A stretch of DNA of 64,000 nt from Rhexocercosporidium sp. MPI-PUGE-AT-0058. Taxonomy: Eukaryota; Ascomycota; Leotiomycetes; Helotiales. A program made the position numbers and the translations under genes. Position 1 is the first letter of the stretch. The number at the start of each line of letters is the position of its first letter. Location: contig JAGTJL010000009.1 in NCBI GenBank assembly GCA_020746875.1, positions 2,294,001-2,358,000 on the forward strand. The letters are read 5' to 3'. The notes below the pieces were generated by a model. That model was not told the DNA's origin. It was given only the letters and a program-made list of their open reading frames with translations, and ran no database searches. Shown here one piece after another: positions 1-10,537 of this stretch.

Positions 1-135
1 GTCGGCACGCGCCGCATCTCGTCCTGCTGGATGTGAGGAGCCACCAAATGCATTTGCTGGTCGGTCGGGGAGTTTGCCGTGCAGTGTCGAGGAGTAGGGC
101 CGTTGGGGGAAGGACGGGTGTGCTGTTGATGCCAT
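1..135 (-). CDS. possible start of a divergent gene, cut by the left window edge
   Basis: On the minus strand an ATG at 135-133 sits in a good context (purine at -3, G at +4). It opens a frame of 45 codons with no stop before the window edge. The peptide begins MASTAHPSFPQRPYSSTLHG and is rich in Ser, Pro and Arg, as often seen at disordered fungal N-termini. The sequence just upstream is C- and A-rich like a fungal 5' leader. No domain is recognisable in so short a piece. It would be divergent from NUP145, sharing a 1.3-kb intergenic region. A second minus-strand frame is also open here, so the reading frame and the gene itself are tentative. Confidence 0.33.
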   Translation of the reverse strand, partial: MASTAHPSFPQRPYSSTLHGKLPDRPANAFGGSSHPAGRDAARAD

Positions 136-1460
136 GTTGCGATGATGCGGTGTGTTGCGCCGAGACGAGGAACAGTTCGTGGAGGGTTGATGGGTTGATG
201 GGAGGTGGAGAGAGTCGCAATGAAATATATGCGTAGAATGTGCCGTTATTTGTGTATAATGTGTTGGAGTGTACCTGGTTGTATGGCAGGCAATGGTGTG
301 TTCGCTGTGTCTGTTTTGAGAGATCTGATTGATGCGATTGATGGATGGGAGACGTGGGGTTGGATTTTAGAGCCAGGTTCTTGAGAACGGGACTGGGACG
401 CGACTTTACGCGTGCTAGCGTGTTGGGTCGAGAGCTGGGATTTATGCCAAACCTCGGTTTTTATTGGGGTTTAAGGTATTGCTGTCAGTGGGGTTTAGCT
501 TATGGTTTGATGAGAAAACTATTTGATCAGTGGGATCTACGTCTGCCATCGCAAAAATTGTTCATTGGCAAGATGAAGCTTCTGCTTAACCAGACAGGCA
601 CCCCTGAGCTATGTCTCGGTTACACTGTGATGTAGTACAGGGCAGGGATACAGCTCTAGGTACCGTTGCGGTGGGCAATGAACTCTTTTTTGAAGTTGTG
701 TATAGTCCTTACACGGTATGTATTGAACTCGTCGAATCTATGGAGAAGCAGATTAAGTGAAACTGCAAAGTGAACGTGCACATACACGCACTGCTGATGA
801 TACCAGAGAAGACTCTTCATCTCCGACAACTGTGGCCCAATGAGATGCAGTCTAGTGATTGTGTAACTGCGTGAAGGATGGTGCACAGCATGTCCCTGAA
901 GAAAGACATTGAATAGAGTCATTATTGTAAAGAAAGCCTTACGTGACTCAAAATATTCCAGACAATGCTTCAGAGCGAATGATTTTCCTCAGGCAGCAAC
1001 CGTGGCAATGCATTTGTTGGCAGTTGGAGGTCTGGATGCTCAGATGTGCTCCCCGTTCCCTCGCTAGTGCCTTGAAATCCGCCAGGCAGCAGTAGAATCA
1101 GTCATTCGCAAATTTTGCACGCGCTGATTGGCTAGCGCTAGCAAGCGGCCACTGCCGAGCAACTTCATCTTCCAGTGCTGCCAGCCCAGCTTCTACCCAT
1201 AAAATATTCTGGTCGCCGACGACGACCCCCCCATCTTCCTTTTCACCAACCTCATCTTCCTTCTCCAAGCAGATGATTCTCGTCCCTCTTTAATCAATTC
1301 TAATGTTTGCGGCTCTTCGTCGTCCTTGAGCGCGACCGTCATCCGTTTTTGCAACCGCAACATCACCTATCGCGTCTCCTATTGATCTCCCTCAACCTGC
1401 GCTCCTTATTGCGATCTCATACACTCAACTTCATACTCGAATACCTCTACCATAGGCACG
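136..1460. other. intergenic region upstream of NUP145
   Basis: No protein-like frame could be supported here. The last 250 bases before the NUP145 ATG are pyrimidine-rich (CTTCC/CATC tracts from about 1210 to 1460), typical of fungal promoters and 5' leaders. A short AT-rich TATA-like stretch lies near 1197-1208. Confidence 0.5.
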
Positions 1461-4400
1461 ATGTCGTTTGGAGGGGGATTCGGCGGCTTTGGCCAGAACA
1501 ACAATACTCAGCAGAGCGCTTTCGGAGGAGGCGGCGGATTTGGGTCTAACAACACCCCTCCCACTTCAGGTATGTTCTCAATTTCTTTACTCTTCTAGCA
1601 CATCTGCGAGCTGGTGTCTGGCTTTGATTGGGAAGCTTTGGAAACGGCGCGGACCCATCGCTTACTCGGATCTTCTCTGCGCGAAACAGGCTTTGGTTCG
1701 ACTGCGAACACAGGTTTCGGAGCCGCAAACACTGGTGGGCTCTTTGGCAGCGGTGCAACTGGAACAACTGGGGGCTTTGGATCTGGAGGTACGTCGATTT
1801 TCTGCGCTGGATCTTTCTGGCATCGATGATTGCGCCGCGCTGTTTGGTCCTACTTGTCAAAGTCTTCGCCTGTCCTCGTTCCTTTCGTTCGCAGATAGTA
1901 GGGAATCTTTTACACAGCAATCATAGATCAACGCAAAGAATCTTCAGGAGCTATTCCAGGTCTCTCATTAAATAAGAAAACGGGTCGAGAACATATGCTA
2001 ACTTCGCAAAACTCAGGTGGATTCGGTGCGACCAACAATAATGCCTTTGGAGCGAAGCCTTCAGGATTCGGCACTACGGCCTCAAGTGGAGGAATGTTTG
2101 GATCGGGTGGAACTGCCACGGCAGGAGGCTCGGGTTTTGGTGGGTTTGGAGCAACAAACACTACATCTTCGCCCTTTGGTGGTGGAGCAAATACTACAAC
2201 TGGTGGTGGACTTTTTGGCCAGAACAAGCCCGCTTTTGGTGCTGCTGCGCCAGCTTCCAACCCATTTGGTGCCGCTGCTACGAGCTCTCCTTTTGGAGGT
2301 GGAAGCACAGGAGCATTCGGAGCCCCCCAATCGACTGCTTTGACAACGACGGGTGCAGGAGAGTGTCAAGGTACAGGGAATGTCCCATTCCAAGCCTTCG
2401 TCGAGAAGGAACCAAACAGCAGCTCGAATCAACAGAACGCCTTCCAAAGCATCTGCTTCCAGCAACCATACCAAAAGTTCTCCCCCGAGGAACTTCGACT
2501 AGCAGACTATGCCCAAGGCCGCAGATATGGCAACTCGAATAACCAACCAGGAGCCTTTGGTGCATCTAACTTTGGAGGATTTGGAGCAACACAGCAGCCA
2601 GCTTCAACTGGATTTGGTGCCAACACAACTAGCAATACCAATGCCTTTGGAGGAGGAGCTAGCACAGGCTTTGGTGCGAGTCAACCTGCTTCAACTGGAT
2701 TTGGCAGCACTGCAACAAGTGGTGGTCTCTTTGGCGCAAAGCCTGCGACTGGCGGTCTGTTCGGAGCACAACCTGCGGCTACGAATACCGGCGGTCTCTT
2801 TGGAGCACAGCCTGCCGCTCAACCAGCTGGCGGTCTGTTTGGAGCGCAGCCTGCTGCACAAAATACAGGCGGTGGTCTTTTTGGTAACAATAATGCTGCC
2901 AAGACTCCATTCAGCTTTGGAACATCTCAACCAGCGGCTTCAACCACTGGCTTCGGATCTACTACGACAACTGGCGGCTTCGGAAGTGGTGGCCTGTTCG
3001 GCAATACCAACACACAGCCTGCTACAACTGGATTCGGTGGAGCTGCTCAGCAACCTGCTGCAAGCACAGGCTTCGGTGGCTTTGGTGGAACTAATAACCA
3101 ACAGACTGGTGGTGGCTTGTTCGGTTCTACTGCTGCTAAACCCGCAACGAGTCTCTTTGGTGCTGCCCCCGCAGCTACTAATACTGGCGGTGGTCTGTTT
3201 GGCAATTCCCAACCCGCTGCTTCAAACCCATTTGGTGGATCCGCGAACGCACAGAATTCCGGCGGTCTCTTTGGCGCGAAGCCAGCTGCAGCTGGTGGAA
3301 GTCTGTTTGGAAATAACACGCAGCAGACAAATACGGGTGGTGGTAGTCTTTTCGGTGGAGGCAGTTTTGGAAACAACCAAAATCAGAACCAGCAGCAGAA
3401 CACTGGAGGCGGACTTTTTGGTGCAACCAACAACCAGCAAAAGCCCGGTGGACTGTTTGGAACCGCTGGAACTCAGCAACAGGGCGGCGGCGGCTTGTTT
3501 GGAAACACTGCACCCCAACAGCAGTCAGGAGGCATGTTTGGTGGCTCATTGAGCCAACCACAACAGCAACAGCAGCCTCAAAACTCTCTCTTTGGTGGCG
3601 GTAGCTCCATCTTCAATCCAACCCAGCAAAACCAACAGAACGGACAATCACTCACAGCCAGTCTGAATGATAGTACGGCCTTCGGTTCTTCGACAATCTT
3701 TGCAAGCTTGGCAAATAACCAGGTCAACAACCCAGGCCCAATTGCTACTCCTCTATCGAGCAATGTCAAGACCAAGAAGAGTGCCGCACTTCCTCTGTAC
3801 AAGTTGAACTCCGCTTCTACTTCACGCTTCTCAACACCCCAGAAGCGACCAGGATTTGGATTCTCTTACAGTAATTACAACACCCCTGGTAGCGCTTCTA
3901 GCACTTCCAGCACTCCCGGCTTCGGTGGTAGTATGCTAGGCGCTGGCAGCTTCGGTCGAACTTTGAACAAGAGCATGTCTACTAGTAGCCTTCGCCGAAG
4001 CTTCAACACAGAGGACAGCATTCTTGCTCCAGGTGCATTCTCTGCTAGTCCCAATGCTCGGCACTATGGTAGTACTGGTAGTGTAAAGAAGCTAACCATT
4101 AGCCGAGGCCTTCGTCATGACCTGTTCTCCCCACCGACACCCGCATCTCAACCTGCACCACCATCAGCCATCAAGAAGCGAGTTTCCTTTGGTGCTGATG
4201 TCAATGGTAGCGGCTCAGGATCTGGCTCTGGCTCAGCCAGTCCGTTGAAGAACGTCTTTAATAACGGTGGGAGCTCAGACTCATCAACTGACGTGAACGG
4301 AACTCAGCCAACCAGCTCTTCAACTCCACCTGAGATGTCGCAAGTCCCGACCGCCAACAATCAGCTGACCATTGTCCGAGAGGAAGAAGTCGCTCTTGTT

Positions 4401-7400
4401 GATACGGAGACCAAGGCTTCTGAGACACAAGATGGGCTTGGAGATTACTGGATGAAGCCCTCGAAGAAGGAGATCGAGAACATGAACCGAGTGCAACGCT
4501 CAAAGGTCACAAACTTCACTGTTGGTCGAGCTGGAGTTGGACATGTCCGATTCGAAACACCCGTCGACCTGAGCAACTTCAATCTTGACGAAATCATGGA
4601 TGGCATCGTTAAGCTTGAAAAGCGATCAGCTACGGTATACGGGGACCCTGCTAAGAAGCCGACTGTGGGCGTTGGTTTGAACGTACCATCAACAATCTCT
4701 TTGGAACACTCCTGGCCTCGGAAGAAGGATGCTGGTACCGCGAGAGGTTTCCAAAAGCACATCGAACGCCTGAAGAAAGTTAACGACACAAAATTCTTGG
4801 ACTACGACAAGGACACTGGGGTTTGGACTTTCCATGTTGATCATTTCACTACTTATGGACTCCCGGACGAAGATGACGACATTGAAGATGTCAGCGAGTT
4901 TGGTCAGAGTACCTTAAGCGCTCCACCAGACACTCCCACGCCAAAGATCCGCACCCCCAAGTCGGCTCGGATGGACGAATCTTTCGCCTCTGACTCTCAG
5001 ATGACATACACTGAGTCAGATCCAGAAGACACATTTGAGTTCAGAAAGAAGAAAGTTCTGCCCGGTGCATTTGATGATCAAGATTTGTACGATGATGAGA
5101 GTATGGACGGTGAATACGACGAGCAAAACCAGGAGTCTTTTTTAGATGAGCGCTCCGTGGGTTCGCAGTCTGAAAACGGCGTCGACGAGCCAATGGATCA
5201 AGACGACGAGTATCAGGACGACGAATCTGTCAACATTGTGGATCAAGAGATGGCGGGCTCTTATCCAGATGCTGACAATACCGCGGAGCTTGGTGACTCG
5301 CAAGATGAAGATGAGAGTGTGGACGTTATGGCGGAAACACCTGGTGCAGTTTTACGGGCGAGAATGAGAGCATTGAAGAGCTCGGAGACCCCCTCAAAGA
5401 ACAAATTCTCTGCCGGCGATGATTGGGCAAACACTTTACAGGCCACAATCAGCCCTCAGAAGCAAGACCGCGCTTTACTCAAGAGCATGATGGATGTGCA
5501 TGGAAACGATGCCCGGCCCGACTCCGAACCAACACCTATGCCAAAGCGAGTTGTCTCTGACGGACGCGGCTTCGCCACTAGCATTGATCTGATGAACTCA
5601 TTGTTTGGTCAGACTCGTAGCCCAGTCAAGGCAAAGGTTCCAGCAAAGCCCAAGGGTTTCGAGGTTGGTATTCCTTCTTAATTTTTTGATCCGGGGACGA
5701 GTGTATCTGGGCCGTTTGTTGCGCCTACGCATGTATGTAATGATAAATAAAAGGAAGTTTGCTAAGACATGTGTATCATAGTGGCCATATTCGAAGAGAC
5801 CAAAGACTGGCGACCACGACATATCCAACTTGAATGAAACTGAACGTGCTTTTCACGACTCGATGAAGCCTCAATGGGGTCCTGACGGTACTTTGGTTTA
5901 CGCCGCTCCACCAAATTCGAAGCCTTTTGGAAGATCTTCTCGTCGTGCGCGCGAACGAGATGGTCTACTTACTGTTCAGAAGAGAGGCGTGGTTTCGGAA
6001 CATCGAGACGTTCGTTTTGCTAAGTTCTCTAATGAGGTATTTTACTCTTCTTCCAAACATGTAGGCAACGAGCTAATCACAAATAGGCATCTGCTGTTCT
6101 CCTTAACAAACAGAAAGACTTGTCCATCATCGATCTATCAGATGGTATTCCTCGGGCTCATCTTCCAAATAACTTCACATTCAGTGACTTCTTTGATGCG
6201 AGCACAGCGACGAATCCGGCAGCTGCTCACGAGAAGCTTGTATGGCAGCTTGCGAGTATTCTCTTCGACGATGTGACCATTCCAGAGGACCTCGAACAAG
6301 TACCGAACATCGAAGAGCGTCTTCGGAAAGACAACCTGTCAGCATTTTGGCAAAAATTGGTCGATGATGCTTCCTCGAAAGGTGCTGCGCTGGCTACCTC
6401 GGACGAGGAAAAGGCTATTGCATGCTTGTCAGGCCACAGAGTTCCAGATGCGTGTGGACATCTCATCAATACAGGAGATTTCCACCTTGCTACCCTGGTC
6501 GCTCTAATTGGTAGCAAAGACTCCATGAGAAAGGATATGCGCCAACAACTCAATGACTGGCATAAAACTCAGATGCTCTCGGAATTCAGTCAGCCTGTTC
6601 GTGCGGTATACGAGATGCTTGCAGGCAATGTCTGTGTCTGCACAGGATCAAAGGATATCAATAATCGCATGGATTCATTCGTCATTTCCAAGCGATTTGG
6701 ACTCGATTGGCGACAAGCCTTTGGCCTTCGACTTTGGTATGGCATTTTGTCTAACGATCCGATTGATACTGCCGTCGACTCTTTTGCAGGAGATGTCAAC
6801 CAGGACAAGGAATCCGCTCGACCTCACGCTTGGTATGTTGAGCAGAAGGTGCCGGCCCTGTGGAATGACGAGGACCGTGAAGAACGTGAGGATCTATTAT
6901 GGGGTCTTCTGAAACTCTACACTTTCACAGATTCCCACATCGAGGATGTCCTTCGGCCTGAGAACTCCCAACTATCTCCTCTCGATATTCGTCTTTCTTG
7001 GCAACTCAGCCGCGCTCTCATTTCATCTGGTCGAGCTCGGTATGCAGCCGATACCAACGACAAGGCTGATCAGACAACCCTTTCTTTCGCTGCTCAACTT
7101 ACCAATGAGGGTAGCTGGCTTGATGCTATTTTTGTCCTTCTTCACCTTTCATCAGACGATGCCAGAGAAAAGTCTATTCAAGATCACCTCGCACACTATG
7201 CGGGCCTCATCGGTGTCGAAGATAGCCAAAACTTCACGGCCTTAACTCAGACTTTCAAAATCCCAACGGCATGGATTTGGGAGGCTAAAGCACTTTACAT
7301 GCGAAGCGTCGAGAGAAACTCAATCGCCGAAGTCGAGTGCCTCATAAAAGCTGGGTCCTTCAGCGAAGCCCATCGCACCTTCGCCAGAGAAGTAGCACCC

Positions 7401-7864
7401 AAGGCTGTCGTCGAACTTGATTACGATATCCTTCGGGCACTTCTCCACGGATTCCAAGGCAAGGAGGGCACCATTGCTGAATGGCATTTAGGAGGAGAGA
7501 TCTATCAAGATTTCTTGGAACTTCTTCACAACGACAAGAAGGGACAGCCTATCGACGACCTCGTTCTCGAGCGACTCTTGTCTGGTCTTCCGGCGGTGGT
7601 TCAAGAATCACGTCACCCTAGCTTCATGGAGACGGTGGCTGTCGAGACTATCAGTGGTGTGGTGGCTAAGACGGTGATTACTCTTGGCAAGAAAGGCGAT
7701 GTAAGTTGAGCCTTCTATTGAAAGGGCGGAACAATACTAACATGGTGCAGAAAACTAATCTCCACAAGATCTTGAGTCTACCACTTACCGAGGACCGATA
7801 TCTGAAGCATACCGTGGAGTTAAGTCTCCAATATTACAAAGGCGTGATGGCCAGCGCGAGATAG
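1461..7864 (+). CDS. NUP145: Nucleoporin Nup145 (Nup98-Nup96 precursor type), six exons
   Basis: Exons 1461-1569, 1690-1788, 2017-5663, 5782-6036, 6087-7700 and 7751-7864 join in frame to 1945 codons plus stop. The N-terminal ~600 residues are FG/GLFG/FGA repeats with Gln-rich linkers, interrupted by a GLEBS-like Gle2-binding segment (ICFQQPYQKFSPEELRLADY). An autoproteolytic domain follows (about 880-1013), starting at YWMKPSKKEIENM and ending HVDHF|TTYGL. Next comes an acidic linker, then from about residue 1286 (WPYSKRPKTG) the helical Nup96/Nup145C scaffold domain. In the family, autocleavage releases a mobile FG half and a Y-complex half of the nuclear pore. Here the residue after the scissile HF is Thr1014, not the Ser of vertebrate Nup98 and yeast Nup145. 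Intron 5664-5781 is well supported: without it the frame stops, and with it WPYSKRPKTG is restored just before the Nup96 region. Confidence 0.95.
5664..5781 (+). other. NUP145 intron with in-frame stop and AATAAA
   Basis: The donor is GTTGGT after the Gly-Phe-Glu codons, the branch-like GCTAAG lies at about 5761-5766, and the acceptor is ATAG at 5778-5781. Reading through adds five codons and then TAA at 5679-5681. An AATAAA hexamer follows at 5746-5751. Retention or early polyadenylation would give a 1290-residue Nup98-only protein, lacking the Nup96 part. Confidence 0.7.
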
Positions 7865-8114
7865 GATATCTTCGCAGATTTGACAGTATAGATAGCAACA
7901 ACCCTGATCTCTTTATTCGTGGAACAGAGACGCCAGTTTGTGCCATACCCCAGCGACTCTTGGGAGGGAAGGAATCGATTAATTTCAATTGCCGTAGGGA
8001 GCGGTAGCGAGCGAGCGAGCAGGGAAGAATTGGGAGGAGAAATGCGACGATATTGAGGGAAGGAAATCATGGGACTAACCGAATCGAAGATTCTGATACT
8101 TTGGAGCGCTGTTT

Positions 8115-8224
8115 GTACAGTAGAAGGCGAAATGAGTGTCGTTGTTGTTTAATTATTTTAGCGAGGTCCATTTCTGGACTACTGTGGCTGTGCACTCCTG
8201 CCCCGGATGTACCTGGAGGTACCC
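8115..8224 (+). repeat. copy 1 of a ~115-bp dispersed repeat (inverted pair)
   Basis: This stretch aligns with the reverse complement of 14443-14567. Shared blocks include the ACAGTA-AAGGCGAAAT start, a TTTTAGCGAG-TCCA-TTCTGGAC core, and a GGAGGTACC end. By eye the identity is about 75 percent with two small gaps. It lies 250 bp after the NUP145 stop codon. The two copies bracket the 6.4-kb HET-NACHT-WD40 island. They could be terminal parts or solo remnants of a transposable element; the family is not recognised. Confidence 0.6.
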
Positions 8225-8339
8225 TTTCTGCCCGAGAGTAAAGCTCCTTATATACCGGTCCGGAACCCCACCGAAACCCCACCGTTTCGGCCCTAAGCTA
8301 GAATTCCATATCGGTAAGAATCCCTACGGACCAACAATA

Positions 8340-9480
8340 GTATTTAATTTTAGGAACTAATTTATCGCAACTTAATTTGCAATTTATAATACTTGTCTTT
8401 ACCGTTCGCTTTCGACTTATGCCTTAGTTATAGTACTCCTTAAGCATGGCCTGTTTATCGCCTTTTACGTCCGCTAGTTTTTTAATAAGTGGTATTTCAG
8501 TCGTGTAGTAATATTTATTATAAGAGGAGGCGTGTGCTTTATATTGACGATGATTAATGGAGCTATTTGCCTTTCGCTTGCGATTGTTATTTAATATATT
8601 TTTAATTATATAGAGTGGGATCTCGATGCTAATATCGGCGTCCTTCTCCGTCTCCCCTTCCTTAATCGTCTCTTTAATATGCTCGACGATTTCTTCTAGC
8701 TGGCTTAGCAGCAGCTTTTAGTGGCTCCCTCGCTCGTCCGGTTAATAATAAGGTCTTTGCTTATAGTGTTTAGCTTTATAATAATAGTACTTGTAGACAC
8801 GAGTCCAAAGACTAGCTTCGGCGGCTCTCTGAAGCCTTTAAGCCTCTATCGCGCTTTTTTTCTTCTTTTTGCCTTTCGCCGTTATAGAATTACAAGCAAC
8901 TTCTTTATAAATAAATTTTATATTAAAGGTTATCTTCTTTTTTATACTAAACAAGTGACTCAGACCTTCTAGGTATTCGTTAACTTATTATTAATTAATT
9001 TCTAGCTTCTAGTATCGTTTCGTTAGGCCGCGTCGACGGCTTTTCTCGATAGAGACTTCGATAATCGTTTCTTCGCACGTATATTTATTTTCTGGGAATT
9101 TGTCCTCGTCCTTAAGATAATTATTAAGTCGAGAGTGGAATTTAACCTTTCAAAAATCACTCGGAGCCAAGACGAGATTAGTATTTATATTTAAAAAGAC
9201 ACGCTTAGCTCTAATCTTTTCCCTTTAAGAAATCTTCTACTAAAAGTCATAATAGATATACATTAAGTTATGCTTATTATATTACTTTTTACTATTCTAT
9301 CTACTAAGTCGGAGAAGTAATAATACTTATCCGCCGCTTAGCTAATCAGCTTATTCAGCTACGGGGCTGGCTTAGCGAGCGCTCGGCCCGCCAGATATCG
9401 GAATTACGGCGGTTCTATAATTTGAAGAATAATCATTGTTAAGCCGATGGAAAGGCCGGTTTTCCATAATAGCGTGCACG
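8340..9480. other. AT-rich, RIP-like degenerate relic
   Basis: Base composition changes sharply to AT-rich, with many TTA, TAT and ATAA words, unlike both flanks. No intact gene is present. It looks like repeat DNA decayed by CpA-to-TpA mutation. At 8258-8281 there is a short direct repeat of ACCCCACCG/AACCCCACCG, and a TGGGGTTT occurs near 9504, which might be remnants of element ends. Within it is one stretch of ancestral coding sequence on the minus strand (see 8390-8850). Confidence 0.55.
8390..8850 (-). pseudogene. RIP-decayed coding remnant with Tyr-for-Cys pattern
   Basis: Reading the minus strand from about 8850 to 8400 gives one long frame interrupted only by TAA-type stops. It contains a helical stretch LLLSQLEEIVEHIKETIKEG and then IPLYIIKNILNNNRKRKAN. 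Before it lies a Tyr-rich run (YKYYYYKAKHYKQRPYY) spaced like a Cys-rich zinc finger. RIP converts TGT to TAT and CAA/CAG to TAA/TAG, so Cys-to-Tyr and Gln-to-stop are the expected scars. The ancestral protein family is not recognised; a transposon-borne protein is likely. Confidence 0.4.
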
Positions 9481-10469
9481 CAATAAAGACTTGGCAATTT
9501 TAGTGGGGTTTGAACGGGAGGAAGTTGGAACGTCATTCCATGGCAAAGTCCTTAAGAATGCGGAGAGTTTTCTGCGGATCCCTGTATTTGCTTACTAATC
9601 AACTGAGATGGCCAAAATCACTAAATCATTCCCATCACAACCAAGATCAATCACAACGCCAATGGTACTCTAAACACACTCCAGCAGCAACAATTTTCAC
9701 CACAGCACGACCTCCGAAATAGGTGAATTGTTCTTACGAGACCATTGGGAATCGCACCGTCGTCCTAACGTGTATAAACATTCTACTCTCGAGAACCGAC
9801 GAAGATCGAAAGACGGCTCGAACTACATTACTAAAAGCTATCGATCTTCTGCCAATCGCTATTATCGAGTCCGATTATCGAGAAATTGGCGACAACAAAC
9901 ACGAAGATATTAGAGATGTTATGGGCGCTGACTGTGTGGTTCGGAGCGTCGAAGTGAAACCCAGACCAGGAGTTGCAGGTCCAGCCCTACCTCCAGAGTG
10001 GATATCTAACGTCCATCTCTGCGCGCCAAAAAAAGGTTGGATCCCGGACCAAGAGTGGGTGCCTGCTAGGCAGAGATGGACGTCAGGGTATTGTAATTAA
10101 TTAGGAATAGGAAACGTTAAAATGAGCAGTGAGTAAGTCTTAAGTAGATAGATGAAATCGACAAAAGTTTCCGGTGCAGCACACGGACAGTAGTAGCGTC
10201 TGAAACAGCAAGGCAAGCCACCAGCTTACAAGCCAGAGGATTTTTAAGATATTACTTAGCAAATAACGGAAGCTCTCTCTCTTTCTCTTCGAAGAACCTT
10301 CTCTCTGATCTTTCAGCTCATTTCGAAGGCAAAGTCGCATTCAAGCCAGCATCGACTCTTATCGTCTCGCATTTACCAAAGTCTTGCATGCTAGAGATCG
10401 TTAAGCACACTGCTAAGCGGCGGGTAGGCCAGCTCGTACTATGCCTGCTGCCCCCAAGCTAGATCACCG
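9481..10469. other. stretch without a supported gene
   Basis: A 125-codon frame starting with ATG at 9723 is open to 10100 but shows no recognisable domain, and its second half runs through a hairpin-forming inverted repeat. Nothing else coding can be supported. This lies just beyond the 3' end of the minus-strand HET-NACHT-WD40 gene. Confidence 0.4.
10009..10083. repeat. 14-bp perfect inverted repeat (hairpin)
   Basis: ACGTCCATCTCTGC at 10009-10022 is exactly matched by its reverse complement at 10070-10083, leaving a 47-bp loop. The arms could fold as a stem in RNA or be the ends of a small element. No target-site duplication is evident. Confidence 0.6.
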
Positions 10470-10537
10470 GAAACCGCCGGTGAAAAGGCGACGGATCTGA
10501 CTCGGCCGGTATAGCCCTCGAGCGTCTATAGCGGTGA
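10470..10537 (-). pseudogene. degenerate eighth WD40 repeat
   Basis: Directly after the TGA that ends the HET-NACHT-WD40 frame, the same frame continues as SPL, a second stop (TAG where the other units have CAG), then TLEGYTGRVRSVAFSP. This clearly matches the start of another WD unit before similarity ends. So the array was longer and has been truncated by nonsense changes plus loss of the remainder. Confidence 0.75.

Noticed and set aside
2082..3561. Several open frames on both strands in the NUP145 FG region
   Set aside because: Shadows of the low-complexity Gly/Phe/Thr/Gln repeats; only the plus-strand FG frame is protein-like.
9723..10100. 125-codon ATG frame beside the AT-rich relic
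   Set aside because: No domain, and it passes through the inverted repeat; not enough to call a gene.
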